From positions 271,006-335,005 of the forward strand of contig NZ_JYJA01000039.1 of NCBI RefSeq assembly GCF_000956465.1: a stretch of 64,000 bases of DNA, given 5' to 3'. How positions within the stretch are numbered: position 1 is the stretch's first letter; each line of letters opens with the position of its first letter. Below the pieces are notes generated by a model. That model was not told the origin of the DNA. It searched no databases and saw only the letters and a list, made by a program, of their open reading frames with translations. Positions 51,550-60,326 of the stretch are shown piece by piece. The position numbers and the translations under genes are program-made. This DNA comes from Microbacterium trichothecenolyticum. GTDB taxonomy: Bacteria > Actinomycetota > Actinomycetes > Actinomycetales > Microbacteriaceae.

Positions 51550-52613
51550 ACCGCGCTGAGCCGCTGGTGCTGGGCATCGAGACGAGCTGCGACGAGACCG
51601 GGATCGGGATCGTGCGCGGCCGCACCCTGCTGTCGAACACGATCGCGAGCTCGATGGACGAGCACGCCCGTTACGGCGGTGTCGTGCCCGAGGTCGCCGC
51701 GCGGGCGCACCTCGAGGCGCTGCAGCCGTCGATCGAAGCGGCGCTCGCCGAGTCGGGTGTCGCGCTCGCCGATCTCGACGCCGTGGCCGTCACGTCGGGG
51801 CCGGGGCTCGCCGGCGCGCTGATGGTCGGCGTGGGCGCCGCGAAAGCGCTGTCGGTCTCGCTCGAGAAGCCGCTCTACGCCGTCAACCACCTCGTCGGGC
51901 ACATCGCCGCCGACATCCTCGACGCCGACGCGCCGCCGCTCGAGTACCCGACTGTCGCGCTGCTCGTCTCCGGCGGGCACACCTCGCTGCTTCTCGTCCG
52001 CGACCTCACGACCGACGTCGAGCTGCTCGGCGAGACGATGGACGACGCCGCCGGCGAGGCCTTCGACAAGGTCGCGCGCCTGCTCGGTCTGCCGTATCCC
52101 GGTGGTCCCGAGATCGACCGGGCCGCAGCATCCGGTGATCCGAAGGCGATCCCGTTCCCCCGCGGGCTGTCGCGCGCGTCGGACATGGCGAAGCACCGCT
52201 ACGACTTCTCGTTCTCGGGACTCAAGACCGCAGTCGCCCGCTGGGTCGAGCAGCGCGAGGCGGCGGGGGAGTCGATCCCCGTGGCCGATGTCGCCGCGAG
52301 CTTCCGCGAGGCCGTCGTCGATGTGCTCGTGACGAAGGCGCTCGCCGCGTGCCGCGACTACGACGTGCCGCGCCTGCTGCTGGGCGGCGGCGTCATCGCC
52401 AACCGCCGGCTGCGCGACGTCGCTCTCGAGCGCGCCGCCGCCGAGGGCGTCACCGTGCGCATCCCGCCGCTGTCGCTGTGCACCGACAACGGCGCGATGA
52501 TCGCGGCGCTGACGTCCGAGCTCATCATGTCGGGCCGCGCGCCCTCGACCCTCGAGTTCGGCGCCGACTCGACGCTGCCGGTCACGGAGATCCAGGTCGC
52601 GGAGTCGGCATGA
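51546..52613 (+). CDS. tsaD: tRNA N6-adenosine threonylcarbamoyltransferase
   Basis: The 355-residue protein has LGIETSCDETGIG, SGPGLAGALMVG, the metal-binding NHLVGH (His115 and His119), SGGHTSLLLV, DDAAGEAFDKVARLLGL and SLCTDNGAMIAA. It is the catalytic subunit that transfers threonylcarbamoyl to tRNA A37. GTG 51546 overlaps the rimI stop; GGAGGA precedes it. GTG 51540 is a minor alternative. Confidence 0.96.
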   Translation: MNRAEPLVLGIETSCDETGIGIVRGRTLLSNTIASSMDEHARYGGVVPEVAARAHLEALQPSIEAALAESGVALADLDAVAVTSGPGLAGALMVGVGAAKALSVSLEKPLYAVNHLVGHIAADILDADAPPLEYPTVALLVSGGHTSLLLVRDLTTDVELLGETMDDAAGEAFDKVARLLGLPYPGGPEIDRAAASGDPKAIPFPRGLSRASDMAKHRYDFSFSGLKTAVARWVEQREAAGESIPVADVAASFREAVVDVLVTKALAACRDYDVPRLLLGGGVIANRRLRDVALERAAAEGVTVRIPPLSLCTDNGAMIAALTSELIMSGRAPSTLEFGADSTLPVTEIQVAESA

Positions 52614-53173
52614 CGGATGAACGGATGCCGCAGCCCGGCGATCCCGAGATGCCCGACGCCGATCCGGCCGAGGTCGATCCGACGCCTGCGGAGGCCGCGG
52701 CATCCGTCCCTTCCGATGCCGCGGCGTCGCCCCCTGCGGGCCCGACGGTGACGTCGGTGTCACCCGACGTCGACCTCGCGCAGGACGCATCGCCGCTGCC
52801 GGGGACTCATCGCGGAGGGTTCCACCGGCTGCCGACGGCGCCGGTCGACGTCACGGTGGAGACCGCACCGGCAGAGCCGGGAGGCGAGTTCACGCCCGAT
52901 GCCACGTCGTGGACGGCCTCGGATTCGGCGTTCCACCGCGGGCTCGCGGGGTGGGCGCTCGGATTCGCGATCCTCGGCCTCCTCGTGTCGATGTTCGTCG
53001 GCTGGGGCTTTCCGATCGGCCTGGTCGCGGTCGTGTCGGCGATCATCGCCCTGCGCCGCCCGCTGGAGAGCCGGGCGGTGGCCGTCTGGGCGATCGTGCT
53101 CGGCACGCTGTCGATCGTCTACAGCGCCGGCTGGCTCCTCTACGCCGCCGCGCGCGCCGACATCATCGGCTGA
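52610..53173 (+). CDS. DUF4190-like two-helix membrane protein
   Basis: The 187-residue protein has a disordered Asp/Pro/Ala-rich N-terminal half and two C-terminal helices (LAGWALGFAILGLLVSMFVG and AVAVWAIVLGTLSIVYSAGW) separated by a loop with IALRRPLESR, matching the DUF4190 pattern. It starts within the tsaD stop (ATGA) and ends the cluster. Function unknown. Confidence 0.75.
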   Translation: MTDERMPQPGDPEMPDADPAEVDPTPAEAAASVPSDAAASPPAGPTVTSVSPDVDLAQDASPLPGTHRGGFHRLPTAPVDVTVETAPAEPGGEFTPDATSWTASDSAFHRGLAGWALGFAILGLLVSMFVGWGFPIGLVAVVSAIIALRRPLESRAVAVWAIVLGTLSIVYSAGWLLYAAARADIIG

Positions 53174-53191
53174 TCCAGCCCGCACTCGACG

Positions 53192-53214
53192 CGGCCGGTG
53201 CGTCGTGCCGGCCG
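53192..53214. terminator. Stem-loop between convergent genes
   Basis: CGGCCGG (53192-53198) pairs with CCGGCCG (53208-53214) across 9 nt in the 108-nt convergent gap. No T-run is present. Confidence 0.4.
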
Positions 53215-53281
53215 GAGATGCCGCTGGGCGGCGGGGATGCGGGAGCACGGGCCGACTGCGCCACAGGCCCGAGTGGGGGGT

Positions 53282-54469
53282 TCAGACCCGGTCGGCGAGG
53301 ATCGCGGTGCGACGGGCGCCGATGCGCGTGAGGAGGAGGGTCGCCGACGCCGAGCCCCGAAGCTTGAGCCGGGTCCGCAGGGCGGCGGGGTCGACATCCA
53401 CGCCCCGTTTCTTGATCTCGAGGCGGCCGATGTCGCGCTCGCGCAGCGCCTTGCCGAGCACCTTCTCGTCGGCGGGCAGGACCTCCCTCACACGGAACGT
53501 CGACACGAACGGCGAGGTGAGGGCGGCGTCCGAGGTGAGGTAGGCGATGTGCTCGTCGAGCATCCCCGCCTCGAGCGTGCGTGCGACGTCGCCGATGAGG
53601 CGCGCGCGGATGACGGCGCCGTCGGGCTCGTGCAGGAAGGCGCCGAGTTCGCGCGCGGGTTCGTCCGCAGCATCCGTCTCCGCCGTCACCTCGTGAGCCT
53701 GGTCACCGCGGATGACGAGCGCGGCGCGGCGGACGCCTGGTCGTGCGAGGGCCCGCGACCAGAGCACGAGCTCGATCGTGGACCCGTCGGCGCTCACCCA
53801 CTGCGCCTCGACATCGTCGGGGATGAGGGCGCGGTCGAGTCCGGGGCCGAGCTTCACACCGACGGGCAGGCGTCGGGCCAGATCGAACACCCAGTCCAGC
53901 GACGGCGACCAGTCGCCGGGGCGGGTGCGGGAGGTCTCGGAGTGCCCGGGCGTGCGCCGTGCGGGGTCCAGCCACACGGCGTCGACCCCGGTGAGGTCGG
54001 CGTCCTCTGCGGTGCCCAGGCGTACCTCGGCATCCGCGCCGAAGGGGGCGAGGTTGTACGCGGCGATGCCGGCGGTCACCTCGTCGGCGTCGACGGCAGT
54101 CACTCGCAGCCCGAGCCCCGCCAGGCCCAGCGCGTCGCCGCCGATCCCGCAGCCGAGGTCGGCCACGCGGCCGAATCCCGCCTCGCGGAACCGCGCCGCG
54201 TGGCGTGCCGCGACGGGCAGGCGCGTCGCCTGCTCGAGCCCGGCCCTCGTGAACAGCATCCGTTCGGCCAGATCACCGAACTTCGCCCGGCCGCGCGTGC
54301 GAAGCCGCGCCTGGCCGACGACAGCGGAGACGAGATCGGGGGAGTGCCCGTCTCGGCGCAGCCTCGTCACGGCTCGCGCGACGTCGTCGGCGGAGTCCAC
54401 GGGCGGCATCGTGTCGAGCAGACGCAGCCCCTCGGCAGTCAGGAGCGCTTGGAGTTCGGGCAGTTCCAC
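53282..54469 (-). CDS. Class I SAM-dependent methyltransferase with THUMP-like C-terminus
   Basis: The 395-residue protein has motif I VADLGCGIGGDALGLAGLGL, an acidic VTAVDADEVT strand, and VDAVWLDPARR (a D/NPPY-like motif IV). The C-terminal third (LEIKKRGVDVDPAALRTRLKL) matches the THUMP-like domain attached to this actinobacterial group. An RNA-methylation role is plausible but not established. GTG 54469 follows TAGGCT by 6 nt, so it is likely leaderless. Confidence 0.85.
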   Translation of the reverse strand: MELPELQALLTAEGLRLLDTMPPVDSADDVARAVTRLRRDGHSPDLVSAVVGQARLRTRGRAKFGDLAERMLFTRAGLEQATRLPVAARHAARFREAGFGRVADLGCGIGGDALGLAGLGLRVTAVDADEVTAGIAAYNLAPFGADAEVRLGTAEDADLTGVDAVWLDPARRTPGHSETSRTRPGDWSPSLDWVFDLARRLPVGVKLGPGLDRALIPDDVEAQWVSADGSTIELVLWSRALARPGVRRAALVIRGDQAHEVTAETDAADEPARELGAFLHEPDGAVIRARLIGDVARTLEAGMLDEHIAYLTSDAALTSPFVSTFRVREVLPADEKVLGKALRERDIGRLEIKKRGVDVDPAALRTRLKLRGSASATLLLTRIGARRTAILADRV

Positions 54470-54475
54470 CCGCCG

Positions 54476-54481
54476 AGCCTA
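54476..54481 (-). promoter_or_regulatory. -10 box of the leaderless methyltransferase gene
   Basis: On the minus strand TAGGCT (54481-54476) precedes GTG 54469 by 6 nt. Confidence 0.5.
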
Positions 54482-54503
54482 CGTCCATCGCCCCTCCGCG
54501 CCC

Positions 54504-54520
54504 CCGATAACCCCTATCGG
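54504..54520. promoter_or_regulatory. Small palindrome upstream of the repeat-protein gene
   Basis: CCGATA and TATCGG flank ACCCC. It lies 114-130 nt upstream of the DNS-repeat gene and just ahead of a longer stem-loop. It could be an operator or part of a promoter; role is inference. Confidence 0.35.
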
Positions 54521-54531
54521 ATCCCCCTCCC

Positions 54532-54565
54532 GGCATCGGGGAAGTGCGGGATCCTCCCCGATGCC
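54532..54565. promoter_or_regulatory. Stem-loop or operator upstream of the repeat-protein gene
   Basis: GGCATCGGGGA (54532-54542) and TCCCCGATGCC (54555-54565) are exact 11-bp arms with a 12-nt loop, about 70 nt before the DNS-repeat ATG. It is either a 5-prime leader stem or a regulator-binding site. Confidence 0.5.
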
Positions 54566-54633
54566 CGGGTGCGCGCGCAGCAGCACACTCGGATCAACAG
54601 CCGACCGGCACCTGTCAAGTGAGGAAGATCATC

Positions 54634-55800
54634 ATGGCCGACGACAACAACAACCTGCTGGGTCTTCAGACGAACGTCGATCTGGCGGACTCGCTGAACG
54701 ACAACTCCGACAACTCCGACAACTCGGACAACTCGGACAACTCGGACAACTCGGACAACTCGACCGACAGCTCGTCGAACAACGCGGCGGTCGGCATCGG
54801 GAACCAGTCGGACAACTCCGACAACTCGGACAACTCCGACAACTCGGACAACTCCGACAACTCGGACAACTCGGACAACTCGGACAACTCCGACAACTCG
54901 GTCGACACCGACACCGACACCGAGGACTCGTACAACGACAACTCCGACAACTCGACCGAGACCGAGGACTCGTACAACGACAACTCCGACAACTCCGTCG
55001 ACAACTCGATGGAGACCGAGGACTCGTACAACGACAACTCGGACAACTCGGACAACTCGGACAACTCCGACCACTCGACGAACGTCTCCATCACAGACTC
55101 GTTCAACACCCAGACGCTCAACGACCACTCGATCTCGACCGGTGTTCGCCAGTACCAGACGGGCTTCCGTGACCTCAACCTCGGCGGCGGCGCCGGCGGC
55201 GCGGGCCTCGCAGCGGGTGCCGGCGGGTTGACGATCGACAGCCGTACGTCGATGTTCGACCAGTCCGTGAACCAGAACATCTGGGCCGACGGCTCGGTGT
55301 CGCAGGTCTTCGGGCAGACGGGCGGTCTGGCCTCGGGCGACGGCTCTGCGGCGGCAGGAGACGACGTCGACATCGACAACTCCACGAACTGGGACGTCGA
55401 CATCGAGGACTCGTTCAACCCGATCGACGTCTCCATCTCCGATGCGTTCAACGACAACTCCGACAACTCGGACAACTCCGACAACTCGGACAACTCCGAC
55501 AACTCGGACAACTCCGACAACTCGGACAACTCCGACAACTCGGACAACTCGGACAACTCGATGAACTGGGACCTCGACACGGACATCTCCGACGCGTTCA
55601 ACGACAACTCGGACAACTCCGACAACAGCGACAACTCCATCGACACGGATGTCGACATCGACGACTCGTTCCAGGACAACTCGATGTCGGCGGACCTGGA
55701 CGACTCGTTCAACGAGTACGACACGGACGTGGACGTCGACCTCGAGAACGACGGCATCGTGAACAGCCCCGATGCCACGCAGGCCGACTTCGACATGTAG
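54634..55800 (+). CDS. Asp-Asn-Ser repeat protein of an IniB/dynamin-like cluster
   Basis: The 388-residue, extremely acidic protein starts MADDNNNLLGLQTNVDLADS at ATG 54634 behind GAGGAAG. It is built from runs of the tripeptide Asp-Asn-Ser (7, 10, 4, 12 and 4 copies) separated by EDSYNDNSDNS and DTD/DVD spacers. At residues about 200-245 lies a non-repetitive module (DSRTSMFDQSVNQNIW, SQVFGQTGG, ASGDGSAAAGDD) that is also present in the IniB-like protein at 60.3 kb. No signal peptide, LPXTG or membrane helix is present, so it is probably cytoplasmic and disordered. I do not recognise a family beyond resemblance to IniB-type repeat tails. It heads a plus-strand run with two dynamin-like GTPases. 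Confidence 0.85.
   Translation: MADDNNNLLGLQTNVDLADSLNDNSDNSDNSDNSDNSDNSDNSTDSSSNNAAVGIGNQSDNSDNSDNSDNSDNSDNSDNSDNSDNSDNSVDTDTDTEDSYNDNSDNSTETEDSYNDNSDNSVDNSMETEDSYNDNSDNSDNSDNSDHSTNVSITDSFNTQTLNDHSISTGVRQYQTGFRDLNLGGGAGGAGLAAGAGGLTIDSRTSMFDQSVNQNIWADGSVSQVFGQTGGLASGDGSAAAGDDVDIDNSTNWDVDIEDSFNPIDVSISDAFNDNSDNSDNSDNSDNSDNSDNSDNSDNSDNSDNSDNSMNWDLDTDISDAFNDNSDNSDNSDNSIDTDVDIDDSFQDNSMSADLDDSFNEYDTDVDVDLENDGIVNSPDATQADFDM
54700..55638 (+). repeat. 9-bp coding tandem repeats (Asp-Asn-Ser)n
   Basis: The unit GACAACTC(G/C) is repeated in frame: 7 copies at 54700-54762, 10 at 54811-54900, 4 at 55033-55068, 12 at 55453-55560 and 4 at 55603-55638 (one with AGC). Because the unit is 9 bp, copy-number change keeps the frame, so length polymorphism between strains is expected. 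Confidence 0.92.
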
Positions 55801-55881
55801 GAGTGCTGCTCGGTTCGGTCGGCCGCCCACGCGCGGCCGGCCGCACCGCATCCGCTGACGGTGTCGCGGGACTGGGGGAGC

Positions 55882-55909
55882 GCGCCCGGCCGTTCACACG
55901 GCCGGGCGC
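55882..55909 (+). terminator. Strong stem-loop after the repeat-protein gene
   Basis: A 12-bp perfect stem (55882-55893 with 55898-55909, loop TCAC) lies 81 nt after the repeat-protein stop and 72 nt before the next start. There is no T-run; it could partially terminate so that the repeat protein is made in excess of the GTPases. Confidence 0.6.
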
Positions 55910-55981
55910 ACGCCGGTATCCGCGGCAGGAAGGCTATCGGCGACGGCGCCGCAGAGGGATACTGAGAGGGAGGGGAGCGCA

Positions 55982-56251
55982 ATGGCGGATCGCGCTGACT
56001 GGGACGACGCCGACGGCATCACCGTCGACGCCGGGCCCGCCTTCGCCCCGGGGCCCGAGGACGCCGTCGCCGACTGGGCGCCGACGGACGTGATGGTCGA
56101 TGACGATCCGTTCGCGAACGCGTTCACCGACGAGATCGCGAACGTCACCGCATCGGACTGGGATGTCGATGCCGACGTGCTGTGGGGCGACGATGCCTCA
56201 CCCGACCTGGGCATCGACCCGGGCGCGTCGGCGTTCGACTTCCCGGCCTGA
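55982..56251 (+). CDS. Small acidic Asp/Trp-rich hypothetical protein
   Basis: An 89-residue, very acidic protein starts at ATG 55982 behind GGAGGGGAG. It contains DWDDADG, SDWDVDADVLWGDD and other Asp-Trp pairs that echo the WDVDIEDS spacers of the repeat protein. No known family or membrane segment. It lies 36 nt before the first dynamin-like gene and is probably part of the same functional set. Confidence 0.65.
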   Translation: MADRADWDDADGITVDAGPAFAPGPEDAVADWAPTDVMVDDDPFANAFTDEIANVTASDWDVDADVLWGDDASPDLGIDPGASAFDFPA

Positions 56252-56287
56252 TCCGACGCAGAGGCGAGACGAGAGGCAACAGAGTCG

Positions 56288-58198
56288 TTGACTGACGAGA
56301 ACAGCGGAATGGTCCCGCGCGCGGACATCCAGCCGGGCGATCCCGCACCCGCCGGTCGAGACGTCGCCCTCTTCGAACTGGTCGACAAGGTCGGAAGGGT
56401 CGCCGCCCAGGCAGGGCGCCGCGATCTCGTGCGCCGGCTCGTCGACACCCGCGATCGCCTGCGCGACCCGCACGTCCGGGTGATCGTCGTCGGCGAGTTC
56501 AAGCAGGGCAAGAGCAAGCTCGTCAACGCGCTCGTCAACGCGCCTGCCTGTCCGGTCGACGACGACGTGGCGACGACCGTGCCCACGATGGTGGGCTACG
56601 CGCCCGAGCCGTCGGCGACCGTCCTCGTGCAGCCCGAGGGCGAGTCCCGCGGAGAGCTGCGCCGGCAGGAGATCCCGCTCGGGGAGCTGGCCGACTACGT
56701 GTCGGCGAAAGGAAACCCCGACAACGTGCGTCGCATCGTGTCGGCCGAAGTGCTGCTGCCGCGGGAGATCCTGCGCGGAGGACTGCGGCTCGTCGATTCC
56801 CCGGGCGTCGGAGGCCTGGACTCGCGCAGCGCGCTGCTGACGCTGTCGGCGCTGTCCAGCGCCCACGCGGTGATCCTGGTGTCTGACGCGTCGCAGGAGT
56901 ACACCGAGCCCGAGATGCAGTTCCTGCGGCACGCGATGCGCGTATCGCCCAATGTCGCCGCGGTGCTGGCCAAGACCGACCTCTACCCGCAGTGGCGGGA
57001 CATCGAGGCCATCGACCGCGGTCACTTGACCAAGATCGGGGACATCCCGATCTTCTCCGTCTCGAGCGACCTCCGGCTGATGGCCGCGGAGCAGCGCGAC
57101 GCGGAGCTCAACGACGAGTCGGGCTTTCCCGCGCTGGTGACCCACCTGCGCCAAGACATCCTCGAGCGCGCCGAGCTGATCCACGAGCGCAGCGCCGTCC
57201 ACGACCTCGCCTCGGTCGTGGACCAGCTGACGATGGCCCTCCGCGCGGAGCTGACGGCCCTGGTCGAGCCCGAGGTCACGCCGCAGCTGCTCGTGCAGCT
57301 GGAGGAGGCGAAGACCCGTGCTGACGAGTTCCGGAGCCGGTCGTCGCGGTGGCAGGTGACCCTCACCGACGGCGTGGCCGACCTCATCTCCGACATGGAG
57401 CACGACCTGCGCGATCGCCTGCGCAAAGTGCAGCGTGAGGCGGAGGCATCCATCGAGGAGGGTGATCCCGGTCCCATCTGGAACCAGATCACGGAGTGGC
57501 TCGACGAGCGGGTCTCGGCAGCCGTCTCGGAGACGTTCGTGTGGACCGACGAACGCGCACGCTGGCTGTCGGAGCAGGTCGCCGAGCTCTTCCTCGAGGG
57601 GGAGGAGAGCATCCCCTCGATCGACGTCGCGGACGCCGCCGGCGTGCTGGATCCTGTCGATGCGATCGCCGACCTCGACGAGGGGCGCATGAGCGCCGCC
57701 GAGAAGATCTTCATCGGCGTGCGCGGGTCCTACGGCGGTGTCCTCATGGTGGGTCTCATGACCGGACTCATCGGACTGCCGCTGATCAACCCGCTGTCGC
57801 TGCTGGCCGGGGTGATCGTCGGTCGCCGCGCCTTCCGCGAGGACATGGGCAATCGTCTCGCCCGCCGTCAGGCGGAGGCCAAGAACATCGTGCGCCGGTA
57901 TATCGACGAAGTCGTCTTCCAGGCCGGCAAGCAGCTCAAGGACCGCCTCCGACTGGTCCAGCGGGCGGCGCGCGACCACTTCGGCGCCATGGCCGACGAG
58001 TTGCACCGCTCCTTCACCGAGGCCGTGAACGCCGCCAAGCAGGCCGCGACGGTGGAGAGCGGCAAGCGGGAGGAGCGCGTCAAGCAGCTGCGGATGCAGC
58101 TGCGGCAGATCGACGCATTGCGCGCGGAGATCGCACCTGCCCGGCCGGCACCGCAGGCCGTCTCGGCGATGCCTGCTCAGCTGGGGACCGGAACGTGA
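56288..58198 (+). CDS. Dynamin-like GTPase, IniA type
   Basis: The 636-residue protein has a dynamin-type G domain: G1 GEFKQGKSK (69-77), G2 Thr near 97-98, G3 LVDSPGVGG (about 168-176) and G4 AKTD (228-231). Helical bundles follow, then a hydrophobic paddle (GGVLMVGLMTGLIGL, INPLSLLAGVIVG, about 477-505) that should contact membrane, and a coiled-coil end. Mycobacterial IniA, a relative by layout, drives membrane fission. TTG 56288 is taken as start; ATG 56309 is an alternative. Confidence 0.88.
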   Translation: MTDENSGMVPRADIQPGDPAPAGRDVALFELVDKVGRVAAQAGRRDLVRRLVDTRDRLRDPHVRVIVVGEFKQGKSKLVNALVNAPACPVDDDVATTVPTMVGYAPEPSATVLVQPEGESRGELRRQEIPLGELADYVSAKGNPDNVRRIVSAEVLLPREILRGGLRLVDSPGVGGLDSRSALLTLSALSSAHAVILVSDASQEYTEPEMQFLRHAMRVSPNVAAVLAKTDLYPQWRDIEAIDRGHLTKIGDIPIFSVSSDLRLMAAEQRDAELNDESGFPALVTHLRQDILERAELIHERSAVHDLASVVDQLTMALRAELTALVEPEVTPQLLVQLEEAKTRADEFRSRSSRWQVTLTDGVADLISDMEHDLRDRLRKVQREAEASIEEGDPGPIWNQITEWLDERVSAAVSETFVWTDERARWLSEQVAELFLEGEESIPSIDVADAAGVLDPVDAIADLDEGRMSAAEKIFIGVRGSYGGVLMVGLMTGLIGLPLINPLSLLAGVIVGRRAFREDMGNRLARRQAEAKNIVRRYIDEVVFQAGKQLKDRLRLVQRAARDHFGAMADELHRSFTEAVNAAKQAATVESGKREERVKQLRMQLRQIDALRAEIAPARPAPQAVSAMPAQLGTGT

Positions 58199-58214
58199 GC
58201 GGAAGCAGCAGCGG

Positions 58215-59744
58215 ATGAGGGAGCCGGCTCTGGCGGATGCGCGTCGCGTCGCGCGCGAGGCATTGGAGCTGTACGCGGACGACCCGGCGACCACGCAGGC
58301 GATCCGCGCTTTCGACCTCCGGCTGCAAGGGCCGTTGCGCATCGCCCTCGCCGGCATGGTGAAGGCCGGCAAGTCGACGCTGCTCAACGCCCTGCTCGGG
58401 GAGGAGCTCGCCGCCACCGACGCCGGCGAGTGCACCCGCGTCGTCACCTGGTATCGCCGCGCCGACACCCCGAGCATCACGCTGCACCCGCTCGAAGGGG
58501 AGCCGCGGCGCCTCCGCTTCCACCGGGAGGACGGTCGGACCGTCCTCGACCTCGGCGGTGCGAACGCCGACGAGGTGGCATGGATCGACGTCGGCTGGCC
58601 CTCGGAGGCCCTTCGATCGGTGGTCCTCATCGACACGCCGGGCATCGCCTCGCTGTCCACCGACGTGTCGGCCCGCGCCCACGGGTTCCTGACCCAGCGC
58701 GGCAGCGCGTCGGCGCCCGACGCCGTCATCTACCTCATGCGTCACCTGCACGCCTCGGACCGCGGGTTCCTGGAGTCGTTCCGCGACGTGGCGGTGGGCG
58801 ACGCGCTCACCGTCAATGCGATCGCCGTGCTGTCGCGCGCGGACGAGGTGGGCTCGGCGCGCATCGACTCGCTGGTCTCGGCGGGGCAGGTCGCACGGCG
58901 CTACGCCGAGGACGCCGACCTGCGCGCGCTGGTGCTCGATGTCGTCCCTGTCGCGGGTCTGCTCGCCGAGACGGCCCGCACGCTCCGCGAAGACGAGTAC
59001 CGCGCGCTGGCCGAGGTCGCCCAGCTCGAGCGCAGCGCACGCGAGCGCCTCCTCGTCTCGGCGGACCGGTTCGCCACCCTCACGGGTGTGATCTCGCTGG
59101 CCGATTCGCGCCGACGGGCACTTCTCTCGCGCTTCGGGCTCTACGGCATCCGTCTCTCGGCCGCTCTCATCCGCGGTGGCGCGTCCTCGTCGACCGCTCT
59201 GGCGGAAGGGCTGGTCCAGCAGAGCGGGCTGACCACGCTGCAGGCGCTCGTGCGCGATCACTTCCGCGCGCGGGCCGACACCCTGAAGGTGTACGGCGTG
59301 CTGCCGGGGCTCGAGCAGCTGCTGCGGGAACGGCCGCGGCTGGGCTCCGATGCGCTGCTCGCCGAGATCGAGCGCATCTTCGCCACCACCCACTCCCTGC
59401 GCGAGCTCGACGCGCTGTCGCGCACGCGGGCCGGCGGCTATCCGCTGCCGCCCGAGCGGATAGCGGAGGCCGAGCGCATCGTCGGCGGGGGCGGCAGTTC
59501 GGCAGCGGCTCGCGTCGGACTCGACGACACCGCGGACGCCGCCGCCGTCGGCGCCCGCACCGAGCGGCTCCTCGCGCGCTGGCGTGCGCTCGCCGAGTCG
59601 CCCCTCACCGAGCGTGCCGCGGTCGGGCTGTGCCACGTCGTCATCCGCAGCCTCGAGCAGATCGCCATCCGGCCCGGGTCGGCGTCCTCACCGAGCGGCG
59701 CGGGCGTCGACCTGCTGGCGGACGACGTCGTGCTGCCTCGCTGA
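58215..59744 (+). CDS. Dynamin-like GTPase, IniC type
   Basis: The 509-residue partner GTPase has G1 AGMVKAGKST (46-55), G3 VLIDTPG (137-143) and G4 SRAD (207-210). Its helical region is shorter and lacks an obvious paddle hairpin. Paired dynamin-like genes are common in bacteria and often act as hetero-oligomers. It begins 16 nt after the first GTPase gene. The last 57 nt overlap the convergent membrane-protein gene, so the two transcripts are antisense to each other there. Confidence 0.88.
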   Translation: MREPALADARRVAREALELYADDPATTQAIRAFDLRLQGPLRIALAGMVKAGKSTLLNALLGEELAATDAGECTRVVTWYRRADTPSITLHPLEGEPRRLRFHREDGRTVLDLGGANADEVAWIDVGWPSEALRSVVLIDTPGIASLSTDVSARAHGFLTQRGSASAPDAVIYLMRHLHASDRGFLESFRDVAVGDALTVNAIAVLSRADEVGSARIDSLVSAGQVARRYAEDADLRALVLDVVPVAGLLAETARTLREDEYRALAEVAQLERSARERLLVSADRFATLTGVISLADSRRRALLSRFGLYGIRLSAALIRGGASSSTALAEGLVQQSGLTTLQALVRDHFRARADTLKVYGVLPGLEQLLRERPRLGSDALLAEIERIFATTHSLRELDALSRTRAGGYPLPPERIAEAERIVGGGGSSAAARVGLDDTADAAAVGARTERLLARWRALAESPLTERAAVGLCHVVIRSLEQIAIRPGSASSPSGAGVDLLADDVVLPR

Positions 59745-60320
59745 CCAGGCCAGCGCCTTGGGCATCACGCTCGCCAGCAGTGCCAGCAGCACCAGGCCGC
59801 ACTGCGCGGCGAGGATGAGGCGCAGGGGTGCCGCACGTTCGCCCGTCAGGGCGATGTCCAGTGACACCGCCAGGGTCGCGACCTGGACCACCCAGGTGAG
59901 CAGCTGCCACCACCTCATCTGCGGCCGCCTCGCCATGAACGAGACCAGGAGGGTGATCTGCAGCAGCAGCATCGCCACCATGACGCCGAACACCGACCAG
60001 AAGATGATGTCAGAGGCCGTCGAGTACGTCTGGTCGCTGCGCGTCGCGTCGACCGTGCGGACCGCGTCGGAGATGAGCGGCAGCTGCTCCTTGCGGATGA
60101 CGAAGAAGTAGACCACCGCGAAGCCGCCGGCGAAGAAGCTGAGGATCCAGCACAGCTCGCTCACGCGCACCGAGAAGGGCGGCGTCAGCTTGGTGAGCAC
60201 AGGGGCCGTGTTGGGGTTGTGCAGCGGGGGCCGCTGTGGAGGCGCTTTCGCCGACCCGGCCGCGGCGCGCGCGGTCGGTTCGGGGGCGGACTGTTCGGCC
60301 CGCGAAACGGGGTCTGTCAC
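59688..60320 (-). CDS. Four-helix membrane protein of the dynamin/IniB cluster
   Basis: The 210-residue protein has a polar Pro/Ala-rich N-terminus (about 50 residues) and four predicted helices (LCWILSFFAGGFAVVYFFVI; DIIFWSVFGVMVAMLLLQIT; WWQLLTWVVQVATLAVSLDI; LILAAQCGLVLLALLASVM). No family is recognised. It starts at GTG 60320 only 6 nt after the IniB-like gene, so they form an operon. It may be a membrane receptor for the GTPases (inference). Confidence 0.75.
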   Translation of the reverse strand: MTDPVSRAEQSAPEPTARAAAGSAKAPPQRPPLHNPNTAPVLTKLTPPFSVRVSELCWILSFFAGGFAVVYFFVIRKEQLPLISDAVRTVDATRSDQTYSTASDIIFWSVFGVMVAMLLLQITLLVSFMARRPQMRWWQLLTWVVQVATLAVSLDIALTGERAAPLRLILAAQCGLVLLALLASVMPKALAWSARQHDVVRQQVDARAAR

Positions 60321-60326
60321 CGTCGG

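Noticed and set aside
54700..55638. Tandem repeats as a possible CRISPR array
   Set aside because: Units are 9 bp, contiguous and in frame, with no spacers and no cas genes.
54514..55982. Long minus-strand reading frames opposite the DNS-repeat gene (Glu-Leu-Ser or Val-Arg-Val repeats)
   Set aside because: They are translations of the same 9-bp repeat on the other strand, with no ribosome-binding site or recognisable domain. The plus frame has a good start site and a module with a homologue in the same cluster.
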